A stretch of DNA of 64,000 nucleotides, from the NCBI RefSeq assembly GCF_023256255.1, contig NZ_JAGDXD010000043.1, positions 1 to 64,000 on the forward strand. Direction: 5' to 3'. This DNA is from Caldivirga sp. (GTDB lineage Archaea > Thermoproteota > Thermoprotei > Thermoproteales > Thermocladiaceae). Positions 34,819 through 43,729 of the stretch are shown one piece after another (the stretch's first letter is position 1; each line of letters begins with the position of its first letter). The notes beneath the pieces are model-generated. The model was given only the letters and a program-made list of their open reading frames with translations, was not told where the DNA came from and did no database searches. The position numbers and the translations under genes are program-made.

Positions 34819-35979
34819 TTATTTACTTGGTGGATTCATGCTGATCACCTCCTTTAACCGCTTAATAACTATCTTAACCTCATCCTCCCTTAAAGTATGA
34901 GTGTTAATGCATAAGTTACCGTCGCATTCACATGCATAAATCGGTGGATTCCCCTCCTTCAGTAGCCTAATGTATAGTTTCGTGTAATTTTCCGGTAACT
35001 TAACCTCAACCTTAGGTACAGTCACCGGCCTTATCCTCTCCCCAGGATGATTCACCCTCTTCTCAATTTTAAGACTTGGGAATGCTGCCGTTAATTCACT
35101 TAATATTTCATCAGCCATCTTATTCATTAAACTTAACCTCTCCTCATGGTTAATGCTTATGTACCTCTCCAGTGCTGCAATGAAAGCCGCAATATCCTCC
35201 TTACTAATTTTCATAACCCTACCTATAAATACTCTGGTCTGGCCATTAACACTAATATAGCTGAATGGGCTCATTAACCTGCATGCATTGAGTAGTTTAA
35301 GGTTATTTGCCAGGATTAAGCCTGTATCACCAGGTGCCCCAATATCCTTACCCCCACTGAAGACTACTAGGTCAGCCCCCATTCTAATAAACCTCGTTAA
35401 GTTAATTAATGGAGGTAGTTCAGCTGCAGCATCCACTATAACCGGTATGTTAAATTCACGCGCAATCTCAATAACCTTACTTAAAGTTACTTCACCCTCC
35501 TGTGGTTCGTATTGGAAATGTAGAATTGCGGCGGTTTTATCATTTAAGGCACCCCTAATGTCACTCTCACTAACCCCCCTTGGGGAGCCAGTAATCCTTA
35601 ATTTACCGCCTGGGATATTAATGAAGTAGACATATGGGTTACCTACAGTATGCGGATACTGCACCACCACTTCATTCCTTAAACCATCGGTGAACGGTAA
35701 CCTACTCATCTTATTAATGTCGCCTTCAGTAATTGCAGCTGCAATAGCCAGTACTAAGCCGGATCCAGCACCACTTGTTATTAAGGCTCCAGGAACGTTC
35801 AGCAACCTAGCAATATAATCCCCTGACTTAACTAAGAGTTCATTCATGTCTACGAAGGAATCCGCAACCTCCTTCATTGCACCTAAAATCTCTGAATCAA
35901 CCCTATTACTACCAAGCACTGTAAGTGTGCCACAGGCATTAATAACCTTACGTACACCCAGTCTATCTAAAATACCCAT
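34819..35979 (-). CDS. SelA-like PLP-dependent enzyme
   Basis: A 386-residue fold type I PLP enzyme related to bacterial SelA and to D-glucosaminate-6-phosphate ammonia-lyase. VINACGTLTVLGSNRVDSEI at the N-terminus is shared by this group, Asp183 in PVIVDAAAELPP contacts PLP, and Lys211 in VVFSGGKDIGAPGDTG is the Schiff-base lysine. The basic N-terminal tRNA-binding domain of true SelA is missing, so selenocysteyl-tRNA synthesis is unlikely; an amino-sugar acid or other ammonia-lyase reaction is more likely. Single gene, with an MFS gene upstream on the same strand. Confidence 0.82.
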   Translation of the reverse strand: MGILDRLGVRKVINACGTLTVLGSNRVDSEILGAMKEVADSFVDMNELLVKSGDYIARLLNVPGALITSGAGSGLVLAIAAAITEGDINKMSRLPFTDGLRNEVVVQYPHTVGNPYVYFINIPGGKLRITGSPRGVSESDIRGALNDKTAAILHFQYEPQEGEVTLSKVIEIAREFNIPVIVDAAAELPPLINLTRFIRMGADLVVFSGGKDIGAPGDTGLILANNLKLLNACRLMSPFSYISVNGQTRVFIGRVMKISKEDIAAFIAALERYISINHEERLSLMNKMADEILSELTAAFPSLKIEKRVNHPGERIRPVTVPKVEVKLPENYTKLYIRLLKEGNPPIYACECDGNLCINTHTLREDEVKIVIKRLKEVISMNPPSK

Positions 35980-36071
35980 GTCTACCTATTAAAGCTAGGG
36001 TTGTATTAATTTAAGCTGTAGAATTTTTCACCAATTGCTAAAGGTTCTGCGGTGCCTTAATTAATGTGAGG

Positions 36072-37271
36072 TCACCTAACTGCGGTTACCTTACTCATCT
36101 TCTCAACATCCTTAAGTAGAACGTAGAATAAGATCACTGCAATTGCGTATAATAGTGATGTTATGTATAGTGGTAAGTCTAAGTAGCCTGAATCTATTAA
36201 GTAACCCCCTATTCCAGGACCTAGGGCACGTGGTATCGATGATATCATGTTCCATACACCGAAAACCCTCCCTCTTTCCTCCCTAGGTACCAGGTCATTG
36301 ATTAATGATGTTAGTAGAGGGTTCGCCATGTTCATTAATGTGTTTCTAACTATGAAAAGGAACAGTAATGCAGGTAGATTAACTATAATTGGCATTAAAG
36401 CCAGTATGCCTGTTGCTGAGCCTTCAAGTAATATTACTGATGTAACCCTACTTTTCAGTACCCTTGAAACTACAGGTGCTGTTAATGTGCCTAAGGCTAA
36501 TGTTGCATTTGACGCAGCATATACTATGCCTAGGTTACTGAGACTAACGTGAAACTTTAAGTAAAACCATAGGCTAAAGAGCGGTATTATAACACCAGCA
36601 CCAAGCCCTATTAAGGATTCAGGTAGGAGTCTCTTAAGTAGCCACGATGACTTTAACTCCCTCAACTCCCTTAAACTAACCCCACTGATCTTAACTTCAG
36701 ACATGTTAATGCCTATTCTTTTAACAACCTTGAGCATTATTGGAATTGATAGGTACACTGATAATGCCTCAATAATGAAGATCAGGTCATACCCAATCCT
36801 ACCCATGTAGCTGGGTAATACCGCTATTGAAGACCCAATTACGCTAAAGACTACGCTAAGTGATGATGATAAACTGAAGAATTCACTAGATACCCCCCTT
36901 CGCTTAGCGTATTCACCAACAATGGCAATTGAGATCACGTTACGGTTAAGTAACGCCATGAGTGAATATGCAACAGCTATTACAGGTGGTAATCCAGTCA
37001 TTAGTAGCAGTATTAGTAAACCACTTGCTAATGAGAATGCGGTGAATAGGTTTAGTTTATTAATGAAGTCTGAAAGATAACCGGTAATTAATGACCCTAG
37101 AGCATTCATGAGTGAGAAAACACCAAGAACAGTACCTATTATCGCCGGCTTCATGCCCGTGTTAAGCATATATATCGATAATACGACTGAATTAGCACCC
37201 CATATAATACCGGTTATGGAGTTAGCTACGGCCAGTAAAACTCCCTCACGTCCAATAATCCTAAACGACAT
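36072..37271 (-). CDS. Major facilitator superfamily transporter
   Basis: A 399-residue permease with about 12 hydrophobic helices. The loop SLITGYLSDFINKLNLF corresponds to MFS motif A, and VPREERGRVFGVWNMISSIPRALGPGIGGYL resembles the conserved part of multidrug or sugar carriers. It lies 92 bp upstream of the SelA-like gene on the same strand, so the two may serve the same solute. Substrate unknown. Confidence 0.85.
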   Translation of the reverse strand: MSFRIIGREGVLLAVANSITGIIWGANSVVLSIYMLNTGMKPAIIGTVLGVFSLMNALGSLITGYLSDFINKLNLFTAFSLASGLLILLLMTGLPPVIAVAYSLMALLNRNVISIAIVGEYAKRRGVSSEFFSLSSSLSVVFSVIGSSIAVLPSYMGRIGYDLIFIIEALSVYLSIPIMLKVVKRIGINMSEVKISGVSLRELRELKSSWLLKRLLPESLIGLGAGVIIPLFSLWFYLKFHVSLSNLGIVYAASNATLALGTLTAPVVSRVLKSRVTSVILLEGSATGILALMPIIVNLPALLFLFIVRNTLMNMANPLLTSLINDLVPREERGRVFGVWNMISSIPRALGPGIGGYLIDSGYLDLPLYITSLLYAIAVILFYVLLKDVEKMSKVTAVR

Positions 37272-37310
37272 TAAGACCTTGGTTACTGAAGCTAATTAAG
37301 TGGTTTTTAA

Positions 37311-37679
37311 CTAACGCCGCTTACCTGCACTGGGTTTTCTATGGGGTTTAGCTTGCGGGCTATTGGTTCTTTTAGCTTCACTTAAATTAACTCTACTTAT
37401 GTGGTTGCTTATTATCTCAAGGGCCCTGTGAGGCTCAGTAACGCCATGTAACTTATTGGCTAGTTCATCTTCACCAATATACCTGAGCCACTGGGTAATA
37501 TGCCCTTCCCTTAAGTGGTAACTTAAGGCCTCCTCATTGGAGGTTAATAGACGTTTAAACTCGCTGGCTAGTTCAGAGACATTATGAGCGGTTCCTATTA
37601 TCTTATCAAACGACTTAAAGTAGAATGGTTCCTTACTGGAGTTCACCTTATTTTCACTGCTCATATTGAAATAGCCCAA
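37311..37679 (-). CDS. DUF5752-like small protein
   Basis: A 122-residue soluble protein. The central part EPFYFKSFDKIIGTAHNVSELASEF, with ALSYHLREGHITQWLRYIGEDELA, matches the DUF5752 pattern (an N-terminal aromatic 'F-Y-F' strand, then 'S-x-x-YHL-x-x-G-x-x-x-W'). DUF5752 domains often sit beside sugar or glycogen enzymes, but their role is not known. The C-terminal 25 residues are basic and low-complexity (KPHRKPSAGKRR). The start may be the internal ATG (MSSENK). Confidence 0.6.
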   Translation of the reverse strand: MGYFNMSSENKVNSSKEPFYFKSFDKIIGTAHNVSELASEFKRLLTSNEEALSYHLREGHITQWLRYIGEDELANKLHGVTEPHRALEIISNHISRVNLSEAKRTNSPQAKPHRKPSAGKRR

Positions 37680-37806
37680 GCATTAGTATTTAAATGTTGT
37701 GCATTAGATATTATTCAAATATTCCTTAATTCAATGCTTAACTTTAATGTTAAATATTTAAGTAAACACTTCAATAGTTATATTCAGTTCTTAATGTATA
37801 CGGAAA

Positions 37807-37816
37807 AGTATAAAAC
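37807..37816 (+). promoter_or_regulatory. TATA-like box of the sugar-acid operon
   Basis: AGTATAAAAC centred about 25 nt before the ATG at 37837; leaderless. Confidence 0.5.
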
Positions 37817-37836
37817 TCTACAGTTAACCGCCTATT

Positions 37837-38139
37837 ATGGCTAAATTCGCAATACATAATAGGGAGGATAACGTGGGTGTGGCTATAGAGGATATTAAGG
37901 CTGGGGATGAGGCTCAAGGTATATACATTGAGGATAAGTCCAATGGACCAGTAATTAAGGCTATGGAAGATATTCCACTTGGTCACAAGATAGCCCTAAG
38001 GGACATTAAGGCTGGTGAAAGGGTTATTAAGTATGGTAGGGTGATTGGGGTTGCGGTGAAGGACATTAAGGTGGGGGAGCATGTTCATATACATAATTTA
38101 AAATCACTAAGATGGAGTAATTTAGGTAAAAAGAGGTGA
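37837..38139 (+). CDS. UxaA-type SAF-domain subunit
   Basis: A 100-residue SAF-domain protein matching the N-terminal part of altronate/galactarate dehydratases (UxaA, GarD): FAIHNREDNVGVAIEDIKAGDEA, then DIPLGHKIALRDIKAGERVIKYG and ending EHVHIHNLKS. Bacterial UxaA proteins have this domain fused to the catalytic core; here it is a separate gene directly before the core gene. It would form the small subunit of a metal-dependent hydroxy-acid dehydratase. Confidence 0.87.
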   Translation: MAKFAIHNREDNVGVAIEDIKAGDEAQGIYIEDKSNGPVIKAMEDIPLGHKIALRDIKAGERVIKYGRVIGVAVKDIKVGEHVHIHNLKSLRWSNLGKKR

Positions 38140-38140
38140 T
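38133..38140 (+). promoter_or_regulatory. Strong Shine-Dalgarno site of the UxaA core gene
   Basis: GAGGTGAT is complementary to the 3' end of archaeal 16S rRNA and lies 4 nt before the ATG at 38145. It makes that ATG a better start than the upstream GTG at 38136, which is part of the site itself. Confidence 0.6.
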
Positions 38141-38144
38141 CGCA

Positions 38145-39311
38145 ATGGCAAACAAGTACCCAACCATTAAGGCTTACGTTAGGCCCGATGGAAGCGTAGG
38201 GGTAAGAAACCACGTAGCCGTAATACCCATTGATGACTTATCAAACACCGCAGCCTTAGGTGTAGCTAAGTTAATTAGGGGTACCGTAGCCATACCACAC
38301 CCATACGGTAGGTTACAGTTTGGTAGGGACCTGGACCTACTGTTTCATGTACTATCTGGTACAGGGGCTAACCCTAACGTCTATGGCGCCATAGTTATTG
38401 GTATTGAGGATAGTTGGGCCAATAAGGTTGCGGATGCGATAGCTAAGACGGGTAAACCAGTGTACGTGTTTGGTATTGAGGGTAACGGTGACTTAAGGAC
38501 TATTGAGATGGCTGCTAGGAAGGCTAAGGAGCTTGTGCAGGATGCTGGGGAAGTACAGAGGACTGAGGTTGACTTAACAAGCATCATGTTTAGCATTAAG
38601 TGCGGTGAGTCGGACACTACATCCGGCCTAGCCTCAAACCCAGCATTAGGGTATACTGTAGATAAGTTAGTGGACCTAGGTAACACCGTAATGTTTGGTG
38701 AAACGTCAGAATTAACCGGTGCAGAGGATATTGTTGCCGGCCGTATAAAGGATCCTAAATTAAGGGAAAAATTCATGAGAATCTACAACGAGTACATTGA
38801 GGTTATTGAGAGGGAAGGAGTTGACCTACTTGGTTCACAGCCAACTGAAGGTAACATTAAGGGTGGCTTATCGACAATAGAGGAGAAGGCACTTGGTAAC
38901 ATACAGAAGTTGGGCACTAGGCCAATTACATGCGTTGCGGACTACCTTGATCCAGTACCAAGGAATGCGGGCCTATGCTTCGTTAATACGTCATCAGCCG
39001 CAGCCGAGGCTGTAACACTATTCGCCGCTAAGGGTTCCGTGCTGCACTTCTTCACCACTGGTCAAGGTAATGTCGTGGGTCATCCAATAATACCGGTGGT
39101 TAAAATTTCAGCTAACCCGAAGACTATCATGGCGATGGGTGAACACATTGATGTTGATGTTTCCGACCTACTGAAGCTTAAGGTAAGCCTTCAGGAGGCT
39201 GGAGACAGGATACTAAACTATGCGTTAAGGGTAATGAATGGTAGGTTAACTGCAGCTGAGACCCTGCAGCATGATGAATTCTCACCCATTAAACTATACG
39301 TGAGTGCGTGA
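38145..39311 (+). CDS. UxaA family dehydratase, catalytic subunit
   Basis: About 388 residues from the chosen ATG (MANKYPTIKAYVRPDGSVGV). It matches the second part of altronate/D-galactarate dehydratase-type proteins: VRPDGSVGVRNHVAVIPIDD, GTVAIPHPYGRL, SIMFSIKCGESDTTSGLASNP, TVMFGETSELTGAEDI, EGNIKGGLSTIEEKALGNIQK, and HFFTTGQGNVVGHPIIPVVKI. It removes water from a sugar acid or related hydroxy acid with a metal cofactor. Which acid is not known; UxaA relatives include altronate, galactarate and sulfolactate enzymes. It follows the SAF gene and precedes an enolase-superfamily gene by 6 nt. Confidence 0.87.
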   Translation: MANKYPTIKAYVRPDGSVGVRNHVAVIPIDDLSNTAALGVAKLIRGTVAIPHPYGRLQFGRDLDLLFHVLSGTGANPNVYGAIVIGIEDSWANKVADAIAKTGKPVYVFGIEGNGDLRTIEMAARKAKELVQDAGEVQRTEVDLTSIMFSIKCGESDTTSGLASNPALGYTVDKLVDLGNTVMFGETSELTGAEDIVAGRIKDPKLREKFMRIYNEYIEVIEREGVDLLGSQPTEGNIKGGLSTIEEKALGNIQKLGTRPITCVADYLDPVPRNAGLCFVNTSSAAAEAVTLFAAKGSVLHFFTTGQGNVVGHPIIPVVKISANPKTIMAMGEHIDVDVSDLLKLKVSLQEAGDRILNYALRVMNGRLTAAETLQHDEFSPIKLYVSA

Positions 39312-39317
39312 ATTGAA

Positions 39318-40460
39318 ATGCCTAAGTTAACCACAGTTAAACCAATACCCATCTCAATACAGTACATTGATGATCCACCCACCGTATTTCAGGAAGCCTG
39401 GGGTCGTCAATTATACGTTAAGGTTGAGTTGGGCGATGTTGTTGGCTGGGGTGAGGTACTGGTTTACGGTAGTGGTATCGTTGATTCATACGTTGGGGTA
39501 TTTAATGATGTTGTAACCCCAGCGGTTACCGGTGAATTAATTGAAAATGCAAGCGATATATACAGGTTAATTAGTAGACTTGAGAAGCTCCTGTTTACAG
39601 CGGGTCTATGTGGTGTTGTGACGGGTACCATTGGGGGTCTTGAAATGGCCCTATGGGATGCCCTAGGTAAGTACCTTAATAAGCCGGTTAGTGACTTACT
39701 AGGCCCCAGGGTTAGAGATAGGTTGCCGGTTTACGCCAGTTTCCCCAGGTACTCAATAGTTGACTACGTTGTTAAGGCTGTTAATAAGGCATTAAATAGC
39801 GGGTTTAACACTGTTAAGCTTCATCAACATGTTAACGATGCCCTTGAGTCCATTAAGGCAATTAGAGAGAACATTGGTTATGGTATTAGCGTTGCATTAG
39901 ACTTAAACGCCGCCTTCGATAAGCCTGAGAAGGCGTTAGACTTCCTGAATAAGGTGCATAGGTATGAACCTTACTGGGTTGAGGAACCAACATGGCCTCC
40001 AAATGACTATGAACTACTCGCTTACGTAGCTAATAAGTCGCCAGTGCCAATAGCGGCTGGTGAGAATGAGTACTATATTCATGGGTTCAGGGAATTGGCA
40101 CATATTGGGTTAACTTATGTTCAACCAGACATATCTAAGGTGGGGGGTTTAATTAAGTTCGTTGACGTTGTTAAGGCAATTGCAGCATTAGGTAAACCAG
40201 TGGCCCCTCACCATAGGCCTCATAAGTCAATACTAGCTCACTTATACACACTTCACGCGGCTTCAGTAATGAGTAGCATAGCTATTGTTGAATGGCCACT
40301 GACTTGGGTGAAAGACATATATGATATAGATGTAGAGGTTAAGGATGGGGAAGTAAGCTTAACAGGACTTAAGGGTAGTGGGGTTGGGGTTAACGTGGAT
40401 GAGTGGGCCTTAGGCAAGTACCCATACGTAAGTAAGTATGCGCCGTTAATGTTCCACTGA
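39318..40460 (+). CDS. Enolase-superfamily sugar-acid dehydratase (MR/MLE)
   Basis: A 380-residue mandelate racemase/muconate lactonizing enzyme-family protein. Lys167-x-His169 is in TVKLHQHV on strand 2. Metal ligands are Asp195 (VALDLNAAFD), Glu222 or 223 (WVEEPTWPP) and Glu249 (IAAGENEYY), with Asp271 and His298 (VAPHHRPHK) as further catalytic residues. The KxH and late His resemble gluconate/galactonate-type dehydratases, which produce 2-keto-3-deoxy acids. Co-transcribed with the UxaA pair, so the operon probably degrades one or two sugar acids. Confidence 0.88.
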   Translation: MPKLTTVKPIPISIQYIDDPPTVFQEAWGRQLYVKVELGDVVGWGEVLVYGSGIVDSYVGVFNDVVTPAVTGELIENASDIYRLISRLEKLLFTAGLCGVVTGTIGGLEMALWDALGKYLNKPVSDLLGPRVRDRLPVYASFPRYSIVDYVVKAVNKALNSGFNTVKLHQHVNDALESIKAIRENIGYGISVALDLNAAFDKPEKALDFLNKVHRYEPYWVEEPTWPPNDYELLAYVANKSPVPIAAGENEYYIHGFRELAHIGLTYVQPDISKVGGLIKFVDVVKAIAALGKPVAPHHRPHKSILAHLYTLHAASVMSSIAIVEWPLTWVKDIYDIDVEVKDGEVSLTGLKGSGVGVNVDEWALGKYPYVSKYAPLMFH

Positions 40461-40534
40461 ACCACTGGTTATGGGCCTCGACTTTAATGAGGTTCATTCA
40501 ATGTTTAAAAGTTAAGCCAACCTAAGCTTAGGTA

Positions 40535-41143
40535 ATGATTGACGCCGTGTATGAGTACCTACTTGGCTTAGCCCTAGGCTTATCTCTGGCTGTACCACCA
40601 GGTCCCATGAATGCGTTAATAGCTGCTGAGGCCCTGAAGACTCCTCTTCACGGTACTGCAGTGGGGGCTGGGGCAATGTCAGCTGACGCAACCCTAATGG
40701 TGTTAACCTACTTCCTGTATAGGCTTGTGAAGCCCTACGTATCATATGTGTACTTCATCGGTGGCGGCGTAATGATATACTTAGCAGTGTTAATGTTAAG
40801 GTCCTCTAACATTACTACTAGTGTTCATGGCTTAGGCAGTGTAATTAGGAATTACACTAAAGGGTACGCCATGGGCATCACGAATCCTTACCAAATAGGC
40901 TGGTGGTTATCAGCCGGGTTAACGTTAATATCAATAATGGGTGTATTCAGTATTGCAGGCTTATTCACAGGTATTTTAATGTGGATAGTCACGTATCCAC
41001 TGGCAGTATACACTGGGAAGAAGTACCTTGGGGGTAAGTATGAAGTTATTGTTAGGGTGATTTCGGGAATTGCAATAATGGGTTTTGCAGTCTACTTCAT
41101 ATACGTTGGTTTAACACTACTTTTGAGGAGCATACTGCCTTAG
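40535..41143 (+). CDS. LysE-family exporter
   Basis: A 202-residue membrane protein with six hydrophobic helices. The N-terminal GLALGLSLAVPPGPMNALIAAEAL holds the PPGP motif of LysE/RhtB exporters, and YAMGITNPYQIGWW matches the second half. The family exports amino acids or other small polar compounds. It is 74 bp after the dehydratase gene on the same strand. Its last 27 bp overlap the end of the convergent aldehyde:ferredoxin oxidoreductase gene. Confidence 0.85.
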   Translation: MIDAVYEYLLGLALGLSLAVPPGPMNALIAAEALKTPLHGTAVGAGAMSADATLMVLTYFLYRLVKPYVSYVYFIGGGVMIYLAVLMLRSSNITTSVHGLGSVIRNYTKGYAMGITNPYQIGWWLSAGLTLISIMGVFSIAGLFTGILMWIVTYPLAVYTGKKYLGGKYEVIVRVISGIAIMGFAVYFIYVGLTLLLRSILP

Positions 41144-42964
41144 AACCCTCTCAGCCTCATCCCTATACGGTATCATCCAATCAATACCAAGTTGCTTCAA
41201 ATACTCATGGGTTGGTAAACCAGTTTCAGGATCCCAACCCCTCAGCCTATAGAATTCCTTAACAGCCTCCTCAATTTCCTCACGCTTAAACTTCGGTCCC
41301 TGCTCATCAACAATCATCTTCCTTGGTACTTGACTCCACACATCCACGTAACCTAACAGTATATGCCATATCCTAGCTATCGTATCTATCCTAGTGCTTA
41401 CCCTTAGTGCGTATTCACCATTAATGTTCTTACCAGTTGCTAAGTTATACAACTTAACCATATCATCCACTGAGTATGGGTTAAACACGCAGAGTCCCAT
41501 CGCATCCATTACAACTTTCCTATCCCTATCATTTATCATTGACTCCACAGTATTCTTAAGTGGCGTATCTGGATCATGCATCTGTGGCCAGCCCCTAAGG
41601 TGGCTTCCACCAACGTCTGCCGTTAAGTATGATATCACCAGTCCCCTTAATGGGCCATTAGGGTACCAGGCCGGTAAGGCTATCTTCTTAAAGTGAACAG
41701 CGTACTCTGCCCCTTTACCAAGCAATTCGGCGGCGTCTGCAACACCCTGTGCTAATACCTTCCCTAACCCTCTTTGATAGGCTATGTCCTCAATCATCTT
41801 AACTAGGGCTTCACCATTACCAAACCTTAACTCAACATTACCAGTATCCTCCCTTGTTAGTAAGCCCTTCTCGTAAAGCTCCATGGCCCACCCAATAACG
41901 TTACCAACACCTATTGCATCCAAGCCGAGGTCATTAGCTAACCTATTAGCCTTGAGGAAGTATCTCTCATCAAAGACCCCTGTGGCTGAGCCTATTAGGC
42001 CCAGTGTCTCGTATTCAGGCTTAACGTAATCCTCTTCACCAGGTATCCTAAACCACCTTGAGCATTTAATTGGGCATAATGCACCAATTATCTTAATGGG
42101 CTTCTGTGGGAAGTTAACCTCAAGGCCGATTTCTTTGAAATGTGCACCAGTGAGTTTGCGTGCAAGTTCCTCCTCAAGCCTTGGCCTACCGTAGTTGAAG
42201 GCTGGCGCTGTCCCTATTGAGCCACTGTACATTAAACCATTGGTTGTGCCGAACTCCCTAGACTCTGAGGTATTAGGTGATGTTTGGAACCTCCTGTATA
42301 TGTCGAGGGCTGCCTTCAGGAACCCATCAGGGTCAGCAACCTTAATGTCTGGTACACCGTGAGCTGCAATTGCCTTAAGCTTCTTACTACCGAATACTGC
42401 CCCAAGACCACCCCTACCTCCGGCTCTCTCACCCTCAACCATTATGTTAGATATTTTAACTAAGTTCTCCCCAGCTGGTCCAATAACCATTACTGAAGCA
42501 GCCCTGTTAGTCTCCTCCCTAACAGCCCTAGTGGCCTCCCTAGTGGTCATTCCCCAAATCCTTGAGGCATCCCTAATCTCCACCTTGCCCTTATTCACCC
42601 ATAGGTACACTGGTTCATTGGATGCACCTTCAATTATTAATGCATCGAAACCAGCTCCCCTAAGCATGTATGAGAACCATTCTCCAACGCTAGTGTCGTG
42701 AATTAAGTTGCTTAGTGGGCTTACTGCACCCACTATAGTTTTCGCTGACGCTGGGGCTAATCCAGCTAATGCGCCAGCAGCTATAACAATCTTATTATCG
42801 CTTGATAACGGGTTAGTGCCAGGCTTAACCTCCCTGGATAGTATACCGTAGACGAAACCCTTACCACCTATAAAGGTGTCTATTAGCCACCCAGGCGTTT
42901 CCTCAATTGAAACCTTACCAATGCTTAAATTAACCCTCGCAATCCTATTCGTATAACCTAGCAT
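41117..42964 (-). CDS. Tungsten-type aldehyde:ferredoxin oxidoreductase
   Basis: A 615-residue AOR-family enzyme that oxidises aldehydes to acids with ferredoxin. The pterin-binding N-terminus (GGKGFVYGILSREVKPGTNP; ERAGGRGGLGAVFGSKKLKA) is complete. In the FeS region Cys297 and Cys301 (GALCPIKCSRW) and Cys492 (AMGLCVFNP) are present, but the first expected ligand (position 294 of C-x2-C-x3-C) is Gly. The normal enzyme has four Cys for its [4Fe-4S] cluster. It may use another ligand or a three-cysteine cluster. It is divergent from rpo7. Confidence 0.9.
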   Translation of the reverse strand: MLGYTNRIARVNLSIGKVSIEETPGWLIDTFIGGKGFVYGILSREVKPGTNPLSSDNKIVIAAGALAGLAPASAKTIVGAVSPLSNLIHDTSVGEWFSYMLRGAGFDALIIEGASNEPVYLWVNKGKVEIRDASRIWGMTTREATRAVREETNRAASVMVIGPAGENLVKISNIMVEGERAGGRGGLGAVFGSKKLKAIAAHGVPDIKVADPDGFLKAALDIYRRFQTSPNTSESREFGTTNGLMYSGSIGTAPAFNYGRPRLEEELARKLTGAHFKEIGLEVNFPQKPIKIIGALCPIKCSRWFRIPGEEDYVKPEYETLGLIGSATGVFDERYFLKANRLANDLGLDAIGVGNVIGWAMELYEKGLLTREDTGNVELRFGNGEALVKMIEDIAYQRGLGKVLAQGVADAAELLGKGAEYAVHFKKIALPAWYPNGPLRGLVISYLTADVGGSHLRGWPQMHDPDTPLKNTVESMINDRDRKVVMDAMGLCVFNPYSVDDMVKLYNLATGKNINGEYALRVSTRIDTIARIWHILLGYVDVWSQVPRKMIVDEQGPKFKREEIEEAVKEFYRLRGWDPETGLPTHEYLKQLGIDWMIPYRDEAERVLRQYAPQK

Positions 42965-43057
42965 AAGAGTTCACTACTAAGTTATGTGTTAATAAACATT
43001 TCTTTACTGTTAAGTCTTATTTAAGGTTTATTTCCCTATGCAGGCCTTATGGTGCAA

Positions 43058-43068
43058 GGTTTAAATAA
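43058..43068 (+). promoter_or_regulatory. TATA-like box supporting the rpo7 GTG start
   Basis: GGTTTAAATAA is centred 25 nt before the GTG at 43088, so that GTG fits a leaderless start better than the ATG at 43049, which lies upstream of this box. Confidence 0.5.
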
Positions 43069-43087
43069 GCCTAATCCATGTAGGGGT

Positions 43088-43675
43088 GTGTTTAGGGTAA
43101 TAACAGTAGAGGACTACATTAGGGTTCCCCCCTCAGTGTTTAATGAGCCTATTGATAAGATTGCCTACGAGCAATTAAGGGCTAATTATGAGGGTAGGGT
43201 GGATAGGGAGTTAGGAGTCTTCGTAGCAGTCTTCGACGTTAAGGTTGATAAGAGGGGTGTGATAGTTTATGGTGACGGTGCAACCTACCACAAGGTCTCA
43301 TTTAAGGCCCTTGTCTTTGTTCCACTAATTAATGAGATTGTTGAAGGGGATGTAGTGGATGTTAAGGAGTATGGTGCTCACGTTAGGCTTGGTGCCCTGA
43401 CAGCCTTTGTACATAGATCTCAAGTAATGGATGAAAACGTTGTTCTCTTTGATAGGCAAAGCGGTGTTTTCATGGGGGAGAAGAATAGGCAGAAGAAGGT
43501 TGGGAGAGGGGATGTGGTAAGAGCAAGGATAGTGGGGGTTAGTTACGTATCAACTGCCAATGGGGTTAGGTTGAATGTATCAATGACGATGAGGCAACCC
43601 TTCCTAGGGAAGATAGAGTGGATAGAGGAGGCTACTAAGGCTAAGAAGAAGCCTCAAAGTAAGCCAGGGCAATGA
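43088..43675 (+). CDS. rpo7: RNA polymerase subunit Rpo7 (E')
   Basis: About 195 residues from a GTG giving VFRVITVEDYIRVPP, which is how archaeal Rpo7/Rpb7 proteins begin; the longer frame from 43049 adds 13 unconserved residues. The RNP-like N-terminal domain is followed by an S1/OB domain (GDVVDVKEYGAHVRLGALTAFVHRSQV and GRGDVVRARIVGVSY). Rpo7 pairs with Rpo4 to form the polymerase stalk that binds the transcript and helps initiation. The last 20 residues are Lys-rich. No Spt4 gene follows, unlike in many archaea. Confidence 0.93.
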   Translation: MFRVITVEDYIRVPPSVFNEPIDKIAYEQLRANYEGRVDRELGVFVAVFDVKVDKRGVIVYGDGATYHKVSFKALVFVPLINEIVEGDVVDVKEYGAHVRLGALTAFVHRSQVMDENVVLFDRQSGVFMGEKNRQKKVGRGDVVRARIVGVSYVSTANGVRLNVSMTMRQPFLGKIEWIEEATKAKKKPQSKPGQ

Positions 43676-43729
43676 TTTTCAAAGGATTATGCCAATGGGA
43701 GTAACTCAGAAAATAATACAGTGACTTAA

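Noticed and set aside
37584-37844. 86-residue plus-strand frame
   Set aside because: Overlaps the DUF5752 gene and an AT-rich promoter region; composition and content are not protein-like.
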